Source: Nocardia coubleae NBRC 108252 (GTDB taxonomy: Bacteria; Actinomycetota; Actinomycetes; Mycobacteriales; Mycobacteriaceae). From it: a stretch of 64,000 nt of DNA. Position numbers and translations under genes: made by a program. The stretch is taken from NCBI RefSeq assembly GCF_001612805.1, contig NZ_BDBD01000011.1:124001-188000 (forward strand), written 5' to 3'. The notes under the pieces were generated by a model. The model was not told where the DNA came from. It searched no databases and worked only from the letters and a program-made list of their open reading frames with translations. Shown one piece after another: positions 17,401 to 24,262 of this stretch (positions within the stretch are counted from its first letter, which is position 1; each line of letters opens with the position of its first letter).

Positions 17401-17825
17401 CCCGCGCCGGAGCCTTCGTCTACCGCCTCGGCGAACCAGGCGGGCCCCGACCCCTGCCGATCCCCGTCGCCGCACGTGGCCCCGCCGGTTCGGTCGCCTT
17501 CGACCACACCGGTACCCGCCTCGCCGTCGACGATCTCGCCGAGGACCGCATCGCAATCTGGGACTACACCGACCCTGACGCGCCGACCGTCTACGCCGCC
17601 CTGCACCACGGCGAAAGACACTGGCAGAAGACAATGCTCGCGTTCGCGGCCGGTGGAACCGTCCTCGTCGAATCCGCCACCGACGGCACCCTGCGCCGTT
17701 GGCACACCGACGCCACCACCGAAGCCGCGCGCATCTGCGCCACCGGCACCGCACCCATCACCGCGCAAGAGTGGTCGAACACCCTCCCCGGCCGTACTTT
17801 CGTAAACCCCTGCCCCACAGGGTGA
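14478..17825 (+). CDS. membrane-anchored Lon-like (S16) protease domain fused to a WD40-like propeller, 1115 aa
   Basis: The N-terminal region (about 1-365) is cytosolic. It contains a Lon-type dyad: DINGASMAAAMAVAL with Ser265, aligned with the DGPSAG serine of Lon, and LTPVGGYAGKLAAA with Lys316, aligned with the GGLKEKLLAA lysine, followed by a Lon-like LRVVVAATGYEEAR. No Walker A motif is present. One transmembrane helix (LALWLVSVAGVLAVLLAVLS, about 368-390) follows. The remaining 700 residues are WD40-like repeats: many units of the form LAVS.D..WLAVA..R..VLWSI, SPDGTRAAILNERAIQVWDI and SPDGSRLAVGSHRTGHITVY. The start is ATG 14478 with GAGGG before it. The gene faces an MTB12-like gene and a sigma factor. 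The propeller probably binds partners on the other side of the membrane from the protease; the topology is inference. Confidence 0.75.
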   Translation: MTGQSEFQRDDALLSELTGAPQRWLALCREAVAEGPEAARGLLDLRRETGVLARHSLARWKHLEAGDDPLEEESENPDLEGDRVTADVSAAHAVAALAQALTGARDIAEACAVFLRHTERAGLHSAGTQLLPAGPITGGDDPLAEVVLHLLGQGGRPSRGYGIVTALELAGRRPPTVRTTRVSVLFVDIGGAGRVGVLRLEQVREGPSGLHPDPAAMSFLQADREFTDSLARAWEVSRPAATGACVLWSVTGAGRAPENDINGASMAAAMAVALDDLAPRHQLARWLRVRRLDPACAVTAGLSDTELTPVGGYAGKLAAAQRSSLRVVVAATGYEEARRQAPENFLDRIAAAATVTEAVSRTRSRPNLALWLVSVAGVLAVLLAVLSVTGLARVRAENAAARAESNSRLFAGVARGGADFDPALSQLVALAAVRTSATTDARSALLEFSALGTPIRILPGVSGDAVSAGIDPPRLATSIGGDMIAIGNGDGTVQLVRVDDAGVTRMPPFAAVAGPVRALAVSADQRWLAVAGERSAVLWSIAENPRRTTEFALADHLPSSLAFGPGNDLLAIGTHGGTVLSWRFGADPAHPVPQPALTVPGNHAFVAADDRVLVAAGSRITDTEWTTTVRGWDPTALDPARPAFELSVERPNGAEIRSVDVDGDVLAVGLNPGEIARWRLGADITRPEPLRAMSRGANEYFDVAPTGDDRTAVVVGGDSRARLLDLDTGAVLARFPGGSVARAEVFRGGRALVTSGFDRAVHVFDLAGQAAELGPRTLFRLPQDLSAPPPDVLPDALLPRLRALSRTPAGARDSVDGDPSGFFDTVVLSPDGTRAAILNERAIQVWDITDPTPKPFGRPIDNGLVDTRGVVFGPDGTLAVGRGLTSSVELWDLTRPGGPELRSTLRFGHGYPTALTVSPDGSRLAVGSHRTGHITVYDLSAGPDARPVAELSGLPTAGQDMSLAVTTDNILAVGTRAGAFVYRLGEPGGPRPLPIPVAARGPAGSVAFDHTGTRLAVDDLAEDRIAIWDYTDPDAPTVYAALHHGERHWQKTMLAFAAGGTVLVESATDGTLRRWHTDATTEAARICATGTAPITAQEWSNTLPGRTFVNPCPTG

Positions 17826-17953
17826 CAACAGGTTTGCGCGTCAGGGCCTTGGCACTGACCGACCGTGGACAACCTGCTGCGGCGCGGCACCGTCCTGCGC
17901 TACATCATCCAGAACATGGGCCGTCAGCCGATCGATCGAAGGGATCGCGACCT

Positions 17954-18880
17954 TCACCCTTCGGGGATGCCGAGGAGGGTGGCTCGGCATTCGCGGACGG
18001 TGGTGCGCAGGGCATCGACCACGGCGGCGACCTCGGGGCGGCGCAGGGTCTCGGGCCGGGTGACCAGCCAATAGGTGAGCTGGACCCGCACTTCGTCGGC
18101 CAGGACCCGGACGAGGTCGGGGTGGCGATCGGCCATGAAGCAGGGGAGCAGGCCGATACCGGCGGCCGCGCGGGTGGCCTCCACGTGGACGAAAACGTTG
18201 GTGGAGGAGACGGATTGGCGCATGGTCGGCGCGAAGCTGGTTGCCACGTCGAGGTCGTCGACCTGCAGGATCGACTCGATGAAATAGACAAGCGGATAAC
18301 GGGCGAGGTCGTCGATGGTGGTGGGGGCGCCGTGGGCGTCGAGGTAGTCCCGGGCGGCGTAGAGGCCGAGGCAGTAGTCGCCGAGTTCGATGGCCTCGGC
18401 GCGGTGTACCTGGGGTCTGCCGACGACCACCTCGAGATCGAGGCCGGTTCGCTGGGTGGATGCGCGGCGGGTGGCGGCGACGATCTCCACCGCGATGCCG
18501 GGGTGGCGGCGCTGTACCCGCGCCGCCGACGGTGCGGCCAGGTAGGCGCTGAACCCGTCGGTCGCCGAGAGCCGCACCACTCCTTCGAGCGTGCGTTCCC
18601 CGCCGGAGGAACCGAGTGAACGCACGGCGGCTTCGACCGTCTCGGCAGCTACGAGGGCTTCGCGACCGAGATCGGTGAGCTCCCAACCGCCTGCCACTTT
18701 CGTGAGAACCCGTCCGCCCACGGCCGCCTCGAGGGCGGCGATGCGCCGGGAAATGGTGGTGTGGTTGATGCCGAGTTCGGCTGCGGCTGTGACGAACCGT
18801 CCCGACCGGCCGACGGCGAGCAGTACGAGCAAATCATCGGCACTCGGCCTGCGCCCGGACGACGCGACGGAACGGCTCAT
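17954..18880 (-). CDS. LysR-family transcriptional regulator, 308 aa
   Basis: The N-terminal winged helix-turn-helix reads SADDLLVLLAVGRSGRFVTA then AELGINHTTISRRIAALE; a periplasmic-binding-like effector domain follows (RLSATDGFSAYLAAPS, GIGLLPCFMADRHPDLVRV). The start used is ATG 18880; the frame extends to 18919, but an inverted repeat lies there and fits an operator better. It faces an MFS transporter and a 3-hydroxybutyrate dehydrogenase gene, the typical layout for a LysR protein controlling its neighbours. The likely inducer is the transported acid or its product. Confidence 0.85.
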   Translation of the reverse strand: MSRSVASSGRRPSADDLLVLLAVGRSGRFVTAAAELGINHTTISRRIAALEAAVGGRVLTKVAGGWELTDLGREALVAAETVEAAVRSLGSSGGERTLEGVVRLSATDGFSAYLAAPSAARVQRRHPGIAVEIVAATRRASTQRTGLDLEVVVGRPQVHRAEAIELGDYCLGLYAARDYLDAHGAPTTIDDLARYPLVYFIESILQVDDLDVATSFAPTMRQSVSSTNVFVHVEATRAAAGIGLLPCFMADRHPDLVRVLADEVRVQLTYWLVTRPETLRRPEVAAVVDALRTTVRECRATLLGIPEG

Positions 18881-18898
18881 ATCTGCATATTCGCAGAT
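18881..18898. promoter_or_regulatory. inverted repeat, candidate LysR operator
   Basis: ATCTGC-ATATTC-GCAGAT: 6-base arms with a 6-base centre, directly before the LysR start codon. The size suits a LysR T-N11-A box, and binding here would also block the regulator's own ribosome binding site. Confidence 0.5.
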
Positions 18899-18960
18899 TG
18901 CCGCTGCGAAACTGGGCATTGCGACCGAAATGCTTCTGCACGAATACTCCTCGCATGGAA

Positions 18961-18976
18961 TGTGAGTCAGCTCACA
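18961..18976. promoter_or_regulatory. perfect CRP-type site
   Basis: TGTGAGTCAGCTCACA is an exact TGTGA-N6-TCACA, the consensus of CRP/FNR-family regulators including the mycobacterial Crp. It lies 21 bases before the MFS start codon, close enough to overlap the promoter or the 5' leader. Confidence 0.7.
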
Positions 18977-18996
18977 GCGCGTGAAGGAGTAGTGCG

Positions 18997-20370
18997 ATGA
19001 GCGTCAGCAGCACGACCCGGCCCACCGGTGACACACCGGAGGAGACACCATCCGGGCTACGGCGGGTGGTGACCGCCTCGATGGCCGGCACCGTCGTCGA
19101 GTGGTACGAATTCTTCCTCTACGGCACCGCCGCCACCCTGGTGTTCAGCAAGGTGTTCTTCGCGAAGGGGACCAGCGACCTGGACGCGATCCTCGCCGCG
19201 TTCGTCACCTATGCGGTCGGTTTCGCGGCGCGCCCGCTCGGCGGCATCGTCTTCGGCTATTTCGGTGACCGATACGGGCGCAAGAAGCTGCTGCAGACGA
19301 GTCTCGTGCTCGTCGGCGCGGCGACGTTCCTGATGGGCTGTCTGCCCACCTTCGCCCAGATCGGTTACTGGGCGCCGGCACTGCTCGTCACACTGCGTTT
19401 CGTCCAGGGCTTCGCGGTCGGTGGTGAATGGGGCGGCGCGGTGCTGCTGGTCGCCGAGCACAGCCCCAGCCGCAGCCGCGCCTTCTGGTCGAGCTGGCCG
19501 CAGGCGGGAGTGCCCGCGGGCAATCTGCTCGCCACCATCGTGCTGCTGGTGCTAACCTCGACGCTGTCGGACGCGGCGTTCCTGAGCTGGGGTTGGCGGG
19601 TCGCGTTCTGGCTGTCGGCGGTGGTGGTGCTCGTCGGCTACTACGTGCGGACGAAGGTGACCGACGCGCCGATCTTCCTGGCCGCCCAGCAGGCGCTCGA
19701 GCACACCAAGGCCACCTCGTTCAGCCCGTTCGAGGTGTTGCGCCGTTACCCGCGTGGGGTTTTCACTGCCATGGGGCTGCGCTTCGGCGAGAACATCATG
19801 TACTACCTGGTGGTCACCTTCTCCATCACCTACCTCAAGGTGCAGGTACACGCCGATACGACCACGATCCTGTGGTGGTTGCTCGTCGCCCACGCCGTAC
19901 ACATCGCGGTGATCCCGCTCGCCGGATACCTCGGTGACCGGATCGGGCGTCGGCCGGTGTACCTGGCCGGTGCCGTCGCAGGCGGAACGTGGGGGTTCTT
20001 CGCGTTCCCGATGATGGACAGCGGGCACAGCGTGGTGATCCTGTCCGCCATCATCGTCGGCCTCGTCTTCCACGGGTTCATGTACGCCGGTCAGCCCGCC
20101 ATGATGGCCGAGATGTTCCCCACCCGAATGCGGTATTCCGGTGTGTCGCTGGGATATCAGGTGACCTCGATCGTGGCCGGTTCGCTGGCGCCGATCATCG
20201 CGGTGCGCCTGCTCGACTCCTATGGTTCGTCGGTGCCGATCGCGGTCTATCTCGCGGTGGCGGCGACGGTCACGGTGATCGCGGTGCTGTGTGCGCGGGA
20301 GACGCGCGGGATCGACCTGGAAACGGTCGATCTGGCCGACACCGACGCACCGAAAAGGCTCGCGGCATGA
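18997..20370 (+). CDS. MFS transporter, metabolite:H+ symporter (MHS) type, 457 aa
   Basis: Twelve hydrophobic segments are visible. The opening RRVVTASMAGTVVEWYEFFL is the hallmark of the MHS group (ProP, ShiA, alpha-ketoglutarate permeases), and the loop 2-3 motif GGIVFGYFGDRYGRKKLL is present, with a second copy as GYLGDRIGRRPVYLAG. It should import an organic acid. ATG 18997 follows GAAGGAG. Its stop overlaps the next gene's start (ATGA), so the substrate is probably 3-hydroxybutyrate or a related hydroxy acid. Confidence 0.9.
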   Translation: MSVSSTTRPTGDTPEETPSGLRRVVTASMAGTVVEWYEFFLYGTAATLVFSKVFFAKGTSDLDAILAAFVTYAVGFAARPLGGIVFGYFGDRYGRKKLLQTSLVLVGAATFLMGCLPTFAQIGYWAPALLVTLRFVQGFAVGGEWGGAVLLVAEHSPSRSRAFWSSWPQAGVPAGNLLATIVLLVLTSTLSDAAFLSWGWRVAFWLSAVVVLVGYYVRTKVTDAPIFLAAQQALEHTKATSFSPFEVLRRYPRGVFTAMGLRFGENIMYYLVVTFSITYLKVQVHADTTTILWWLLVAHAVHIAVIPLAGYLGDRIGRRPVYLAGAVAGGTWGFFAFPMMDSGHSVVILSAIIVGLVFHGFMYAGQPAMMAEMFPTRMRYSGVSLGYQVTSIVAGSLAPIIAVRLLDSYGSSVPIAVYLAVAATVTVIAVLCARETRGIDLETVDLADTDAPKRLAA

Positions 20371-21113
20371 GTGACCTCACCGGTCGCACCGCGCTGGTCA
20401 CCGGCGCCGCGAGCGGGATCGGCGCCGCGTGCGCGCGGGTCCTCGCCGCCCGCGGCGCCGAGGTGACCGTCGCCGATCTCGACGGTGACGGCGCGAAAGC
20501 CGTCGCCCACGAGATCGGCGGCCACGCCTGGTGTGTCGACCTGCGTGACGTCGACGCACTCGTCGAGCTGCGCCTGGACACCGACATCCTCGTCAACAAC
20601 GCGGGTATCCAAACCGTCAGCCCCATCGAGGAGTTCGAGCCCGAACGGTTCCGGACCATGCAAACGCTGATGGTGGAGGCGCCGTTCCTGTTGATCCGCG
20701 CGGCATTGCCGCACATGTACCGCAACGGGTTCGGCCGCATCGTCAACATCTCCTCGGTGCACGGGCTGCGTGCCTCCCGGTTCAAGGTCGCCTACGTCAC
20801 GGCCAAGCACGGGCTGGAGGGTCTGTCGAAGGTGACGGCGCTCGAGGGCGGCCCGCACGGCGTCACCTGCAACTGCGTGAACCCCGGATATGTGCGAACA
20901 CCGTTGGTGGACAAGCAGATCGCCGACCAGGCCCTCGTCCACGGCATCCCCGAACAGCAGGTGGTCGAACAGGTGCTGCTCACCGAGAGCGCGATCAAAC
21001 GCCTGATCGAGCCCGAGGAGGTGGCCCAGCTGGTGGCGTGGTTGGCCTCGGACGCGGCGGGCATGGTGACCGGGTCGTCGTATGTGATGGACGGCGGGTG
21101 GAGCGCCCGCTAG
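20367..21113 (+). CDS. 3-hydroxybutyrate dehydrogenase, SDR family, 248 aa
   Basis: An NAD-dependent enzyme that oxidises 3-hydroxybutyrate to acetoacetate. The glycine motif is TGAASGIG (12-19), with NNAG at 77-80 and the catalytic Ser129/130, Tyr143 and Lys147 (YVTAK). The stretch HGLRASRFKVAYVTAKHGLE, the GYVRTPLVDKQI loop and the length match bacterial BDH closely. The start at 20367 overlaps the transporter stop by four bases. Together with the MFS permease it makes an uptake-and-oxidation unit, probably controlled by the divergent LysR protein and a CRP-type regulator. Confidence 0.88.
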   Translation: MSDLTGRTALVTGAASGIGAACARVLAARGAEVTVADLDGDGAKAVAHEIGGHAWCVDLRDVDALVELRLDTDILVNNAGIQTVSPIEEFEPERFRTMQTLMVEAPFLLIRAALPHMYRNGFGRIVNISSVHGLRASRFKVAYVTAKHGLEGLSKVTALEGGPHGVTCNCVNPGYVRTPLVDKQIADQALVHGIPEQQVVEQVLLTESAIKRLIEPEEVAQLVAWLASDAAGMVTGSSYVMDGGWSAR

Positions 21114-21130
21114 ACCCGCCGTCCCCGCGA

Positions 21131-22264
21131 TCAGCCGGAGAAGCGCTCGGCGACCATGTCCTCGGTGAGTCCGTAGTCGGCGAGTGAGTAGTGGTGGGTG
21201 GGTTTGCGTGCGCCCGTGCGGCTTTCGGCGTCCAGGGCGAGGACGGCCGCATGGGCCTGCGGGGTGAGCTCGGTGCCGATCGACCGGTAGATCGTCTCGA
21301 CGGTGCCCACGGGGTCGGAGCGCAGGTCGTCGAAGTCGATATCGATGAAGTGGGCCTCGGGGTGGCGGGCGCGCGCGGCGGTGAACTCGCGCAACCCGCG
21401 CGACCACAGGTCGAGTTGCGTGCGGCCGATGACCTCCGGGGTGAAGACGGTCGACCAGCCACGGGTGGCGTGCTCGTTGAGGCTGCAGACCGAGGGGATC
21501 ACGGTCGCGGGGTCGCGATGGGTCTGGATGACGACCGCGTCGGGGTAGACGGCGAGCAGGGCGTCCAGACAGAACAGGTGACTGGGATTCTTGAGCACCC
21601 ACCGGCGGGCGTCGTTCATCCCGATGAGCTGCAGGTTGCGCTGGTGCCGGGCATAGGCGGGCGTCCAGTCTTGAGTGGTGAGCCATTGCGAATAGCTCGG
21701 CAGGTAGGCCAGACACTCGTAGGAGTGCGACATCACGGACTGGCGGAGCAACTGCCAGCATTCCTCGACGTCGGCGGCGCTCATGTAATGCAGGCCCATG
21801 AATTCCGGGTTCTGCACTTGATGCTGACGCAGCCCCGCATCGATCTGCTGATAGGCGGGATTGTCCGCCCAACTCTCCTGTGGCGGGCGGGGCTGCGGGA
21901 AGTCCGTCAGCCACATCTCCAGCCCCTGGTTGGCGGGGTCGGCCGCCAGCAGGCGGTGCAGTGCGGTGGTGCCGGTGCGCGGCAACCCGGTGACGAAAAT
22001 CGGTCGGGTGACCGGTGTTTCGGCGAAACCCGGATTCGCGGCCCACGCGGCCTCGCTCAGCGCACGAGCGACCAAGGTGCCGCGCAGGAAGAACCGCGAC
22101 ATCTTGGACCCGAGCTCGGTGAGCCCGGCCTCGTCGCGATAGGAATCGAGCAGCACCCCGAGGGCTTCGGTGTAATCGTCGGAGCCGAAATCGGTGAGGC
22201 CGGTGAGTTTGGTTGCCGAGGCGTGCAGGTCGGCTACGGTGCCGACATCGGTGCGCACAGTCAT
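21131..22264 (-). CDS. sulfotransferase family protein, 377 aa
   Basis: The PAPS 5'-phosphosulfate loop is present as PIFVTGLPRTGTTALHRLLA (about 89-108), and the 3'-phosphate region is seen in PDAVVIQTHRDPATVIPSVC. As I recall, it belongs to the group of M. tuberculosis Rv3529c, found in the cholesterol-catabolism region beside an SDR and a DUF1214 protein. It is the last gene of a five-gene operon that begins with the enzymes making PAPS, which supports a true sulfonating role. The acceptor is unknown; a steroid, lipid or phenol is possible. ATG 22264 follows GAGGGAAACTCC-like spacing on the minus strand. Confidence 0.85.
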   Translation of the reverse strand: MTVRTDVGTVADLHASATKLTGLTDFGSDDYTEALGVLLDSYRDEAGLTELGSKMSRFFLRGTLVARALSEAAWAANPGFAETPVTRPIFVTGLPRTGTTALHRLLAADPANQGLEMWLTDFPQPRPPQESWADNPAYQQIDAGLRQHQVQNPEFMGLHYMSAADVEECWQLLRQSVMSHSYECLAYLPSYSQWLTTQDWTPAYARHQRNLQLIGMNDARRWVLKNPSHLFCLDALLAVYPDAVVIQTHRDPATVIPSVCSLNEHATRGWSTVFTPEVIGRTQLDLWSRGLREFTAARARHPEAHFIDIDFDDLRSDPVGTVETIYRSIGTELTPQAHAAVLALDAESRTGARKPTHHYSLADYGLTEDMVAERFSG

Positions 22265-22280
22265 CGAGGGAAACTCCTGA

Positions 22281-23051
22281 TCAGTTATGGTATTCGCCGC
22301 AGTTGACGTCGAGGGTCTGGCCGGTGATCGCGTTCGCCCAGTCCGAGGCGAGGAACACCACGGCGCGGGCGATCTCGGCCGGCTCGGGCAGCCGCTTCAG
22401 ATCGGAACGGGCAGCGGTCTGTTCGTAGACCTGGTCGACGGTGATGCCGTACTTCTCGGCGATCTGGCCGAAGTACCACTTCAACTGGTCGCTCCAGATG
22501 TAGCCGGGCAGCACACTGTTCACCCGGATGCCCTTGCCGCCCAGTTCGGTGGCGAGGGTCTGCGACATCGCCAGCAGCGCGGCCTTGGTGAGCTTGTAGC
22601 TGCCGTAGCGGGGTTCGCTGTGGCGCACCACCGCCGAATTGATCATCACCACGGCGCCGTTGGACTCCGACAGGGCGGGCGTGAACGCCTGCGTCATCCG
22701 CAGACCGCCGAGCACGGTGAGATCGAGGCTGTCGCGGATCTGGTCGTAGTCGGTGCGTTCGAGCGGCTTCATCGAGGGCACCGAGAAGGCGTTGTTCACC
22801 AGTGCGTCGACTCGACCGAATTTCTCGACCGTGCGCGACACGAGGTGCTGCACCGCGGTGTCGTCGGTGATATCGGTAGGCACACAGAGCGTTTCGCCGT
22901 CGATCTCGGCGGCCACCTCCTGCAGCCGCGATTCGGTGCGAGCTGCGAGGACCACCTTCGCACCCGCCGCCGCGGCTTCGGTGCAGATCGACCGGCCGAG
23001 CCCCGGCCCCACACCGGAGACGACGACAACTTTCCCGTCCAGCAGGCTCAT
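22281..23051 (-). CDS. SDR-family oxidoreductase, 256 aa
   Basis: The NAD(P) motif is SGVGPGLG (12-19), NNAF appears at about 87-90, and the catalytic residues are Ser139 and Tyr152-x-x-x-Lys156 (YKLTK). As I recall, it corresponds in position to Rv3530c. Its ATG overlaps the stop of the preceding DUF1214 gene (ATGA), so translation is coupled. Its substrate is probably the alcohol or ketone form of the compound sulfonated by the next gene; that is inference from the operon. Confidence 0.85.
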   Translation of the reverse strand: MSLLDGKVVVVSGVGPGLGRSICTEAAAAGAKVVLAARTESRLQEVAAEIDGETLCVPTDITDDTAVQHLVSRTVEKFGRVDALVNNAFSVPSMKPLERTDYDQIRDSLDLTVLGGLRMTQAFTPALSESNGAVVMINSAVVRHSEPRYGSYKLTKAALLAMSQTLATELGGKGIRVNSVLPGYIWSDQLKWYFGQIAEKYGITVDQVYEQTAARSDLKRLPEPAEIARAVVFLASDWANAITGQTLDVNCGEYHN

Positions 23052-24262
23052 CCCAACATCCTCTCGGCGAAAGCCCGCTGCCGGGCGGCGATCCGGTCAC
23101 GCCACGCGGCGGCGTCGATCCGGTTGTTGTCGTAGTACGGCAGGTGCGCGGCGACATCGGCGACGTCGACGAGTTCCACACCCGGGCCGTCGGCTTCGGT
23201 CATCGGCCGATCGGTGCGCTGCCACCGGAACTGCAGAATGCCCCGCGTGCGGCCGGTGGTCTCGATCCAGTTCGTGATGCCGGGATCGCGGTTGCTCACC
23301 ACCATGCGGATCATGCCGTCCGGATCCACCTGTGCCTGGGCATGATTGAGGCTCGTCTGATGGTTCACGTAATCCAGTGAGATGTACCAGAGGCTGCCCA
23401 GCTGGAACCCCTGATACGGCGCGTCGGATTTCGGCACCGTGATCACCAGGGCCTGATCGTCGGCGAGGTCGAAATGTCCCACCGAGGAGTACTGGGTGCT
23501 GAGACCGCCCGGGGTGAGCCGCGGTGCGGTGAGGGTGTTCACCGGCAGGTCGAGATAGAACCACTTGGGGAAGTTGAACCAGGTGTGCACCCGGGTGAGC
23601 AGCATGTTCCCGGCGGCCCGGTAGCGCTTGCGCAACCGGGCCAGATCCGGTTCGTCCGGTGCGGTGCCGACGGTGTCGACCCGTTCAATGCGGATGGAGC
23701 CCTTGCGTTCGGTCCAGTCGCTGTAGACCTCGCGGACCGCGAGCATCGAGGCGCCCTCGCCGAGCGGGAAATAGTCCTCGCCCGCATCGGCTTTCGCCGG
23801 ACCGAACCGGATCGAGAAGCTGCCGTCCGGGGCGATCGGGATTCGTCGGTCGTCGAAGGCATCGGCACCACCGGGCACGTCGGTGGCTGTGTAGTCACCC
23901 TTGAGCACCTGAAAACTCAGGTCGACGGTGCTGCCACGCACCCCGCTCACCACATACTCGGCCGTCGGCTCGATATTCGCGTGGTAGTAGAGGGTGTCCG
24001 GGTTGTCCAGGCCCATCTTGGCGTACGGGCCGGTGGAAGACACGAAGTAGGGGTGCGAGGTGCCGTGGGCCCCCGAGAGGCGGAGGCAGGCGGCGATACC
24101 GGCGGCCAGGTAGTCGTAGCCTTCGGCGCGGTCGGCGTCGCTGCGCACGAATTCCGCACCGGCGATCAGCGTTTCGGCCTGCGCGACAGCGGCGAGGAAC
24201 GGGGCGGTGAGCGAATCAGGCGGTGCGCCCGTGTCGGCGGTGGTGGTACTCGGTTGGTTCAA
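23048..24262 (-). CDS. DUF1214-type protein, 404 aa
   Basis: The C-terminal half carries the DUF1214-like stretch YYYDLPVNTL-type sequence (WFYLDLPVNTLTAPRLTPGG), DQALVITVPKSDAPYQGFQL, and NRDPGITNWIETTGRTRGIL followed by QFRWQR. The start is TTG 24262, inside the stop of cysNC (TTGA overlap). There is no signal peptide. As I recall, the gene is the counterpart of Rv3531c. Function is unknown. It is always found with the SDR and the sulfotransferase here, so it likely handles the same substrate. Confidence 0.75.
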   Translation of the reverse strand: MNQPSTTTADTGAPPDSLTAPFLAAVAQAETLIAGAEFVRSDADRAEGYDYLAAGIAACLRLSGAHGTSHPYFVSSTGPYAKMGLDNPDTLYYHANIEPTAEYVVSGVRGSTVDLSFQVLKGDYTATDVPGGADAFDDRRIPIAPDGSFSIRFGPAKADAGEDYFPLGEGASMLAVREVYSDWTERKGSIRIERVDTVGTAPDEPDLARLRKRYRAAGNMLLTRVHTWFNFPKWFYLDLPVNTLTAPRLTPGGLSTQYSSVGHFDLADDQALVITVPKSDAPYQGFQLGSLWYISLDYVNHQTSLNHAQAQVDPDGMIRMVVSNRDPGITNWIETTGRTRGILQFRWQRTDRPMTEADGPGVELVDVADVAAHLPYYDNNRIDAAAWRDRIAARQRAFAERMLG

